64,000 nt of DNA from Atrina japonica (taxonomy: Eukaryota; Mollusca; Bivalvia; Pterioida; Pinnidae). A model generated the notes under the pieces. That model was not told the origin of the DNA. It did not search any database and saw only the letters and a list, made by a program, of their open reading frames with translations. The DNA is taken from NCBI GenBank assembly GCA_030159075.1, contig BROG01000294.1, positions 62,001 to 126,000 of the forward strand. The letters are read 5' to 3'. A program made the translations under genes and the position numbers. The stretch's first letter is position 1; each line of letters opens with the position of its first letter. This document shows, piece by piece, positions 45,701-57,025 of this stretch.

Positions 45701-48700
45701 CATATGTACATGTGTTCAGACTATATAAATTGGAACATTTGGGTATTTACATGTGATCAGACTACATAGGTCAGAACATTTGGGTATGTGCATGTGTTCA
45801 GACTACATAGATCAGAACATTTGTGTATGTAAATGTGTTCAGACCTTATGGAAATGTACATGTGTTCAGACTGCATAAATCATTTTCACTATGAACACAG
45901 GTTCAAGCTGCACATTTAAAAAAAATGAGCAAACAAACATTCTAGTTACATGGTAGCATACTGTTGCAGATTATATGTGTACATACATTCAGACTGCACA
46001 TTTAAGGATATGTGAAAAAAAAATCTGTGATTTGTTCTTATTACCTTACTTCTTACACCTTTAAGCTTTGTCAAGCAAATAAAAAAAATAGTGTTGAAAT
46101 GATGACTTAATTTGAAAAAGTTCGAGAATTGATAAAGTGTTTTAGCATGAGATATTTCAATGTGGACATGTTTATGTGAATTAAATTAATTTTTGTTTGA
46201 TTTGACTTTTCAGAGGAGAGACATGGTTTGACCACTATAGTTCCAGCATCATCTTCACATTCCTCTTATCCAACATCGAAATTGTCATCACCAACATCAA
46301 AACTTTCCTCACCCCCTTCTAAACTTTCCTCACCTACTTCAAAACTGTCGTCACCAATTTCAAAGCTTTCATCACCAACAAAGTCAGGTTTCAAATTTGG
46401 ACATTCTGTGCCAACCAAAGCGAGTGTCAAAGAAGTGCCACCAGCTATCAGTAATGCACAGAAAATTGGAGCTTCTGTCAGTGCAAGGCTTAACAAAAAC
46501 TCTGAGAAAAATAAGAAAAACCATTCAATGCCTGTTGTGAAGGTTGAACGAATGGAAGTTAAGAAGGTTTCTCAACATTATGAACCTATAAGTGTGACTA
46601 AATCTCATTCGTTACCGAATGGTAATGTGAAGGATACAACCAGTGTGATAACACCCAGCATAACAAGTGCTCCTATATCCGCCACCAGCGGTGTTACCTC
46701 TAGTCAGCTGGTGTCATCACCGGCTATGTTGACGCCAGTATCGCAATCTCTCACGCCATTCTCTGTCAACAATGTGACAGTTGCCATGGCAACAACAACA
46801 CTAACTACTACCACAACAGCCTGTGTTAAAACTACCATGTCAGTGATTGCTTCCCCTCCGGTTGCCATGACATCATGGCTAAGCAGCAGCAGTAGTAGCA
46901 GTGTGATGGGTACACTAGGTAGTGTTAGCAATATCAGTAGTGGAGTTAGCAGCTTGAGCGCTAGCACTACAAACTTAAGTTTATCAAGTGTCTCTAGCAT
47001 AGGAAGTACTAGCAGCATCACAAATGTCCACAAGAAGAAGCCATCTGCTCCTAAAGTTGACAAACCAGATAAATTGATTCCTTGTAAAGGTAAGCTTATT
47101 TTGACTGTTTGATGGAAGTCAGTGTGAATAGAACTTTCAATCTTTAATTGTAATTTTAACCATTTGAGCAAAATTTAAAGGCTTAGGTCCTATTTTTGAA
47201 AATTATTCTGTTTTCTGTTCTAAAAGAAAATAATACGTAGATGTTGTCCAACAAAACATTGAATATTTTCCTTCACAGAGGAAAGATCCTTTTTTTTCGC
47301 ATATTTTGACACCAATGTAATGTTATCTCTACAGGCTTAAGAATTAGTTATAAAAATATTGCAGTTATAGTGCCAAAAATAAAAACTAATGGTTGATGTA
47401 CCCAAATGACAAGAAATATATATAAAAAAATTGTGACTAGGCCTAAGTTGTAAAATGTTGTAACTATTTGTAATAACATGTTAAAGTCCCTTGTTATCAA
47501 ACATGTAATTTTATTATGATAATAATAATAATAATAATCATTCTTGGTTAACAATGTATAAATTATTATTAATTATTATTGATACATTCAGGGATTTTCC
47601 ACCCTATCAATATCATAGGGGCCGAAATAAGGCTCCATTCCCAATGCAAAATCAATGCATTTTTTCCCAATTTGCAGGCAAAATTTCCCAGTTTATGTCA
47701 AATGACAATGAATTTGAAGAGATTCTTGTAATTTGACATAGTTTTCTGTATTTCTAGATTTCTCAGTTTCCATAAATGTTGCTAATATTCCCAATTTGAA
47801 AGACCCAGGCCCCATTCCCAAAAGAGTGGAAAATCCCTGACATTTTACTCTTTATATTTATATATAACTTCTACATTGTATGTATGTATGAACACCAAGC
47901 CTAGAACATGCCCTTACAATGCACCATTGTTAACATCTAATCTGCCTATAAATAATTCAAGGGGATTCATGTCCAACACATGATGCTACTATGTCACCAA
48001 GGTCACGACCTTGAAGAATCAGAAGCCTTTAGGCTACTTCCATATTGGAATTGCATGGAACCCTTTGCCGGGGTGAAAGTTACAAAACTGTCGGTAAATC
48101 AAATTGAGTTTAAGAGTAAATAAATTGTATTAAAATGAGAAACATGTCATTTTACATCTGTGATAAAGAAACAACTAAAATGTGAGAGGAAAATGGTACA
48201 TCGTTTTTGTGTAGATTTACCATAAATATTTGTAATTGAAGCGGCTGAACCACTGTAAATCTAGAACATTTCACAGGACTTTATTTTTGCGATACACAAG
48301 TTCTAAATTTATTTGCGACGTGATATTTTTGTGATTTCAAATCCCCATTGTCATACTCTTATCATATTTCATTACACAATAATTTTATTTTATGCCAGCA
48401 GGAGCTCTCGTGAATTTTTGTGTAAATAAAATTATTGCAAAAAAGCCGCATTTACAGTAGGCTACTGAATTTTAGAAGACTTTGTGTTTAATCATTACTG
48501 ACAAGTTTATATATCTTTTTAACTGAGGAATTAAAGATTATAGATTTTATTTTGTCCGTATAGAGGATAGGTTTAGTGCACAAGTTGTTAGATGATCAAT
48601 GACATTCAATGTGTGCTCGATAGTTAGGACTCCCCCAGTCAGACTAGTTTCTGGTGAAATCAACTCACCCAGCCAAACTTTCACTCGCCATGGCGAGTGG

Positions 48701-50504
48701 GCAAGTGGAATTTTACAGCCCTGCACATTTTAATCTCTCTTCACATTAAATGTATATGCCAGAATTTACATTCTTTTAAATATGTATACATAGAATAAGG
48801 TAGAATACCTTTCTTGCTTTGTTTTATTTCCTTTTCTTGAAAACAAAATAATTTGCCTACCTACCTACCCTCACCTGGAAGGCATGGACAGGTAACATCA
48901 GACAAAAATTTTTTTAACAGTGGCCATGTTTTCAAAGTATTACTATTACATGTATTGCCTGCAATTTTTGGCTGAATTCAGCTAAAGGCTATCTGTGATT
49001 TGACCATGTCTGTCTGCATTAAGCTGTTGTGGTTAGCTTTGTTATGAGTTTGAAATGCATATTTGCTTCACAATCTGGTCATACTAGCTTTTGCAGTGTT
49101 TTGTTGTATACATTGTTTTGCATTGTAAATTTCAACAAAATTTGAAGAGAAAATTATTCCTGCCAACCAACTCATTTCTAAAAGCCTAGGTGGTTATACA
49201 TCATAACTTAAGGTAGCATTGATAAAATAGTCCAAAGTTTTTTCAAAAGATCAAATAACTTAAATTAAGTCTTACCACTTAGGCCTTACAACTTCTTGAT
49301 AAAAAGGGCCACAGAATCTTGCTAATTTTGTAAATACGTGTATAATTTAACTGTTTTATTACAACAAACATTACACTTGGGAGGAAGCTTCAGATGGCTT
49401 TATCCTGTAGTTCTTTGTTCATCTCCGTGAACCTGTGTGTCGCTAGTGTAATAAATTTGCTGACTTGCATGTTCAGTGAAGGTGGCATTAGAAATGCTCT
49501 GATTGGCTAATACAGGCCGCCCGCCCACAGGAAAATTGTCTCCAAAATAACACAATAACAAAATAATCTTTTTACAGGGAAATACTGTGTTGTCATGATC
49601 ATTTGTGGGGAAATCTAGGGAATAAGCTAGTTTTAATACAGGGATTTTCCACCCTATTGTAGGGAACCAAAATAAAACCCCATTCCGAATGCAAAAAATA
49701 CATTTTTTTTTAATTTTCCCAATTTGCAGTCAAAATTTCCCAACTGAAGTCAAATGACATTGAATTTGAAGAGATTCTTGTATTTCATTTGGTGTAATAT
49801 TATATTTTTTTCCCTAATAGTAAAAAGCCATCTGAATAGATGAAATTCAATCCAGTAGTCACCTTATTAATAATCATACATTGATCATATATCAGGGATT
49901 TTCCTTGGCTGATTTTTGGTCTGGTTACAGGACTCATTCCCAATGCAAAATGGCTTGTATTTTTCCCCAAATTATGCAAAAATTCCCAATTTTGAAATTC
50001 AAAACAAAAAATAAAGTATTTTCAAAAAAATGTCCCAAATCAAATGTTTCTATTTTAGTTAAAATGCTGTATTTCCCCAATTTACCAGACCTTGGACCCA
50101 GACTTTTGGAGGTAGGAAAATCCCTGTATATATATAATACATATATTTATGTACATTACATAGAGTATCTTAAGAATTTTAACTGATGAAAAGATGTTTA
50201 CATACATGTACATATAGGTATGTTAACATGTTGATTATCCTGTGGTACATGACTTTATGCAGATAATGCAATTATTACATGAAAATGTCACTAATACATG
50301 TAAGGCGGATACAGATGTAATCACATCTAATTACAGGTATATTAACGATAGGTGTGTTAATAAATGTCCATAAACATATACAGTGAAACCTGTATATAGG
50401 GGCCACCCAAGCGACCAGTAAAAACTGGCCTTTATAAACAGGCTATCCTTATATAGAGGTGGCCACTATAGCAGGTTTTACTATATATATATAAATATAT
50501 TATT

Positions 50505-50592
<88 letters not shown>

Positions 50593-53500
50593 TGCAATAA
50601 AGCAAAAATATGACAAAGTAAAACCTTGCCTAAAAGTAAAAGACCACATTGCTTACAAGATCAATTGGCATATTTCAATATTCTGTCTCCTGAAAATTTC
50701 TTAATATATATATTCTGTAAGACCACTTTGCTTCAGTCATTTAGGTGTTCTTGATAGGGAGGTTCCACTATAGATAAGATACAGGTAGTAGATTTCTGTT
50801 GACTGTAGTATTATTACTGTAGAATATGAACATTTTTGTTTGTTGATTTAAAAATAAAATAAATTCATTGGCATTAGGTTTCGTTGAAACTAAATATCTT
50901 TCAAGGACCCTATATTACTATTTGTTTACTAGATATGATTTATACGAGAATTTTCCTACCTCAAAAATTCTGGGTCCAGGGTCCGGAAAATTGGGAAAAT
51001 ATATAAAATTTTTACTAAAAAAAAGAACGACTTAATTTGAGGCATTTGTTTGAAAATACTTTATTTTTCTATTTTGAAAATCCAAATTGGGAATTTATGC
51101 ATACCAGGTACCGGGTATTTTGGGGAAAATACAAGCCACATTTGCATTGGGAAGGGTCCAGTAACAGGACCCACAATGGGTCTAGGAAAATCCCGGTTAT
51201 GTAAAATTTTGTCATGGTTTTAATTTCGTTGTTAAATTAAAAACATCAAAATAAAAGTAAGACCTCAATAAAATTGTCTGCTTCTATAGTATATTATTTC
51301 ATTGTAAATCTATCTTGTAGATCGTGAATATGATTGTAACAAACATTGCGGTGTGATTGTGGAAGAAACCGGAAAAGCGTGTACTAGATCTCTCACCTGT
51401 AAGGTAAGTACTTGCATATTAGTTAGTGTGATTGATTTACCTCGTGTACCAACTGTTTGATTTACATTGAATAACTTTTGTACTAAAAGCAGGGAAAAAT
51501 TGAATTAAAAAAAAAAGTACATATCGGTCTGTATGTATCTTTTTAAATTGCATTTGAAGATGAAAAGTATAACAAAATTTTAATTATACAAGAATTCATT
51601 ACCACATTTTTTATTTTGCTATTTCATAAAGGAATATAAATGTATGGTTTAATTATTTTTTTAAATAGATAGGACTGTTTAATTGAGTGTGTGTTGGGTA
51701 TTTGATTATAGAGATTAAAAAATTTGATACGAAATCATGAAACCTTACACCTTTGGTGTCTGGCTTGTGCTTACATCTAATTCTTTTATCTACATTGTGT
51801 TTTTATAAATGTTTCTCTCTTCTTTTTCTAATTTGTTAACTTGTTATATATTATAAACATCAAAGGATACAAAACATTTTATATCTGACTAAATAAAAGA
51901 TCGTTAAGAGTTTCCAGTTACCTGACCAGCTCTGTAATTAAGAAGCAAGTTTTCTGATCTCAGCCTTTTTTCCCCAGTAAATTTTGAAAATTACAGAAAT
52001 TTGTTCTGATGAGGTGATAGGCCATCATCAAATTATTGAGAAAAAAATCAACTTTATATGAGAAATTCTTTTACACAACCTTAAAAAACAGCATGCAAAT
52101 ACAATAGTGAGATACTAAGAGTGAGGCAGTTCTTACTTTCTCAAGCATACATGTATAGCAGTGAGATATCCATAGTGAGACAGTTCTTACTTTCTCTTGC
52201 ATACATGTTATTTTAACTAGAACTTGGGACACCCTTTCTCCTAAAAAAGTAAAAAATACTGACAGCCTACCTAAGCTATTATTAAAATTGGTGTACCAGT
52301 TATTAGAAGTGTATATTTTTCATTTTGGCCTAATATATGGATACAATATCAAACACTTTCATGTTTGTTTGTTTGCTTATTGTTGTTTAACGTCCCACTC
52401 AGGAATCTTTCACTCATATGGAGACGTCACCAAATGCCAGTGAAGGGCTTCAAATTTTGGCCTATGCTTGGCACTTATGGCCATTGAGCAGTGAGGGTTC
52501 TTTAACGTGCCGACACCTACTGTGACACAGGACCTCGGATTTTTCTGTCTCATCCAAGGACAGGAAACAAACCTGCTGCCGACGGGACAATCAAGAGTCG
52601 AGCACACTACCGACTGAGCCAGGCCAGCTCCACCTTCATGAACATCTATGTTAAACATATGTACATGTCTGTATCTGTGATGTTCAGGTTTTGTGCTGTA
52701 CAGATTTAAATGTGATTTGAACATAGATATCACCTTATTTCAATACATTTGAGTTTTAGGGAAAAAAAACAGTGTTGAACGATCTTGGTGTGATATTTTT
52801 AACTAATTGGGGTTACATGTCCAAATGAATATTGGATTGGAAATCAGACTCATTTTAAAATGGAGTAGGTGATGCAGTAAGGAAGTGGAAATATAAAATG
52901 AAGATATTCAGAATCACTGAAACACTTCTTGATTATCATTCTTCTAGGGTACAGCTGACTTATATAGTTTACTTTTCAGAGTTTGGTTGTTGTTGTTTTT
53001 TTTTGGTGTGGGGAGTTACTGTATGAACATGTTGAATACAATTTAGCAAGGGCAACCACCATTTTGTAATACAGTGGAATCATTCTTGAAAGACCATTCT
53101 TTCTGCCACAAAAATGTGGTCATAAAAAAGGTGGTCCCTTAAAAGAGGTTCTGTCAAAAGTATTATTTAACTTAGTGGTTTTCAGAATGTTGTCTCTCAA
53201 GACAGGTGGTCTTCTATGACAGTGGTCTCACAAGACAGGTGGTCTTCTATGACAGTGGTCTCACAAGACAAGTGGTCTTCTATGACAGAGGTCTCACAAG
53301 ACTGGTGGTCTTCTTTGACAGTGGTCTCACAAGACAAGTGGTCTTCTATGACAGTGGTCTCACAAGACAGGTGGTCTTCTTTGACAGTGGTCTCACAAGA
53401 CAGGTGGTCATCTATGACAGTGGTCTCACAAGACAGGTGGTCTTCTATGACAGTGGTCTCACAAGACAGGTGGTCGTCTATGACAGTGGTCTTCTATGAC

Positions 53501-56500
53501 AGTGGTCTCACAAGACAGGTGGACTTCTATGACAGTGCTCTCACAAGACAGGTGGACTTCTATGACAGTGGTCTCACAAGGCAGGTGGACTTCTATGACA
53601 GTGGTCTCACAAGACAGGTGGTCTTCTATGACAGTGGTCTCACAAGACAGGTGGTCTTCTATGACAGTGGTCTCACAAGACAGGTGGTCTTCTATGACAG
53701 TGGACTCACAAGACAGGTGGTCTTCTTTGACAGTGGTCTCACAAGACAGGTGGTCTTCTATGACAGTGGTCTCACAAGACAGGTGGTCTTCTTTGACAGT
53801 GGTCTCACAAGACAGGTGGTCTTATATGAAAGTGGAAGGGCTCAACATTAACGTTTGCCAGATGGCCCGAGGCCAGTGAAATAAAAACTCTGGCAAGCTC
53901 ATTCTGATTGATACTTGCCCGATGTGACCAGTGATTTTATTTCCGATTATTTGCTCATTACCGGTATGCAGAACATTTATACTTGCATCAAGTGCCAAAA
54001 TCAAAATATAATCCATCATTGCGTAAGTAGATCAAATTTTGAAATCATTAACATTCAATGGAATGCATCTGGTGTCTACCTGACAATTTTCCAATAAGAC
54101 GATAGACCTGAATTCAGAAACTACATAAAAGTACAATTTACATGTGAACATCACAGGGGTGTTCCGAATGTTGGGTTTAATCATGTTTATGTCCCTTCAA
54201 CAGAAGTCTCTTAAAGTAAACATGTCGCTGTTTAAATATGGCTTCACAATTAGTAATTTGTATTAAAACAACAAGGTCATACTTCCCACCAATTTTCTCT
54301 GTGTTTCAATAGAAAATATGAGACTGGACGAAACCCTAGATTAAATTGAAAAGAAATTGAAGAGATACATGTAGTAACAAAGTTTATGACACAAACAAAT
54401 GACGTTGATCATTTCAGGAGCACTGCCACTGGACACTACACTGTCTGGAGTTAAGAGATGAAAAAATGTTTTGTATGCTGTGCTTGAAATGAATATTATT
54501 ATTGCCTTCTTTTGTATGGTAATTTATTCAGTTAAAGTAATGCATCTCTTATATAATAAAATATTGATACATATTGCCAGAGTTGAGTTTTTCTTAGTTT
54601 TATTCTACTTGAATTTGAGGCTAGCACATTTTGAATCAGGGCAAATGGTTTTTAACAACCACTGGCCCAGCCGGTCAAGTGCAATTAAAAGTAAAGGTCA
54701 ACGGCTAAGTGGTCTCAAAAGATTGGTTTTCTTCTATGACCGTGGCCTCACAAGACAGGCGACCTTCTGTTACAATGGCCTCACAAGACAGGCAACCTTC
54801 TGTTACAATGGCCTCACAAGACAGGCGACCTTCTGTTACAATGGCCTCACAAGACAGGCAACCTTCTGTTACAATGGCCTCACAAGACAGGCGACCTTCT
54901 GTTACAATGGCCTCACAAGACAGGCGACCTTCTGTTACAATGGCCTCACAAGACAGGCGACCTTCTGTTACAATGGCCTCACAAGACAGGCGACCTTCTG
55001 TTACAATGGCCTCACAAGACATGCGACCTTCTGTTACAATGGCCTCACAAGACAGGCGACCTTCTGTTACAATGGCCTCACAAGACAGGCGACCTTCTGT
55101 AACAATGGCCTCACAAGACAGGCAACCTTCTGTTACAATGGCCTCACAAGACAGGCGACCTTCTGTTACAATGGCCTCACAAGACAGGTTAAATTGATAT
55201 TGCTGTAGATCAATTTACAACAATTGATTCAATGAAATATAATTATTATGATAATTCTGATAATGTACATTTACTTGCAGACACATGCTTTATCACTGAG
55301 GAGAAAAGTGCCGGGTAGAAGAAAACCATTCGATGATTTGCTCAAGGAACATCGAGCAGCGAAAGAGCTTTTGATTAAACAAAAGGCAGAACAGAAAGCT
55401 GCACAGAAAGCGCAGGCGGCAGCATCGTCAGCTCATGTCAGTGGATCTCAGCTTGCTGCACATCTTCTTACTGCCATACCAAGTCAATCTAAGATGACAC
55501 ATCCAAAACCGAGCTTAGTGCAACCTCGACTGTCGTACCCAGATCAGCCAAAGAAATTACTCAAGCAGCCATTAAAACCTAATAACATCCTGCAGCAAAG
55601 GTAGAGTATTTAGCAAGGCTTCATGTTGTCACCCCTGACACCAGTGTCTGGTTAAGACGATCAGTTGAGGTCAGGTTTATGTGGTTCTACTGTGCATACA
55701 TCAACAAAGCTATGGTATAGGCGTCTTATCATTTTAAGCACATCCAATGGTATTGATTCTAGATTTACATTGATCTCTATGACAATAATGACCTTAATTT
55801 GGACTTGCTCACTTCTCAATGCTGTGGCTAAGAAGGTTGGTTGAGGTCATGTTTATCTGCTCCTACTTCCCATACATCATCTAAACTTTCATGACATATA
55901 TGCACCCTGTGATTCTTAGCACCTGCTATTTTTATTTTTATTTTTCAAAAATGACCTTGTTTTGGGCTTGAGTATATTTTCAATATAAGAAGATTACGTT
56001 AAGAAGATTTGGGTAAGGTCAGCTTAATATGGGAGATGTTATTTATGCTAATGTGAGGTGAGCTTTGTAATCTTTGATTTCTCTGGATTTTGTTATATAA
56101 ACTTGTTTGATAGGTATTGTTTATATGTGATTGATTGAGATGTTTTATTACTGCGTAAGTGCACCATATGTCAACTGTTGAACATTTTTTTTTTTTTTTC
56201 AATTTCATTTTCCTTTCAAAAACCATGCCCCGATGCAGTTCAAATTTTGTTCATACCATTTCTGTGGTAAGAATAACAAAAATGTGACAATACCTTTGGA
56301 CCTTAACGGGCCTTAAAAGTGACTAAAAGGTAGGTAATAAATGTCACACAAAAAGGGTGTATTCTTTTAAATCTATCCCTCTTCTCAATGATGGGTAGTA
56401 AGCAGACTGGGTACATAGTTATAATGAACATTTAGACCTTTATAAAAACATACCTACCAGCTGTCCCCAATGTTGTCGGCAGGTATGCAAAAATTGTATA

Positions 56501-56990
56501 ATTGATTATCCCTAGTCAGAGATTTTGTTGCTAGAAAATAAGCTTGGTGACCAGAAAGGCCTTCACAGCTTCTCCATTTATGACGGCCAATTTTTAACAC
56601 ATTAAACAATTTTCTCAGTAATTTGGGAGAGGTTATAGAAGTTTTTTTAATTTAAATTAATTCCATTTAACCTATTATTTTCAGAACAAGCACCTCCAGT
56701 TTGTACTCACCACCAGATCCTGGAGGTGGTATCTCAACTCAAGACGTATCAGGGAGACTTAGTGATGGGGAAGGAGATGAGGAGGAGGTTGAAAAGGGAG
56801 ATAACTGCTTTATACCTTACCATCCAAGACCTGCTGCAGTAAGTGTGTCTAAATGTGCTTCTAGTTGACAAACACCTAGGATAATTCTAAGAAAAAAAAA
56901 GCATAAATGTATATAGATGTAAGTCTGTTAAAAGTAGACAACTAAAAAGCCAGTAATACAGCACAACTCTTTTTAGCTCACCTATTTGAA

Positions 56991-57025
<35 letters not shown>

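Noticed and set aside
46266..47171. Minus-strand frames of 76 and 155 codons opposite ATXN7 exon 4
   Set aside because: Antisense shadows of a coding exon rich in Ser/Thr; the plus frame is proven by phase and homology at both ends.
53206..53879. Plus-strand frames up to 211 codons with 11-residue repeats, resembling a repeat protein gene
   Set aside because: They coincide exactly with the 33-bp minisatellite inside an ATXN7 intron, with no start context, splice signals or homology.
54471..55208. 245-codon plus frame ending in repeats of [11 protein letters not shown]
   Set aside because: Only the minisatellite part is long; the 5' part is AT-rich intron. The minus strand is also open, which marks repeat structure rather than coding.
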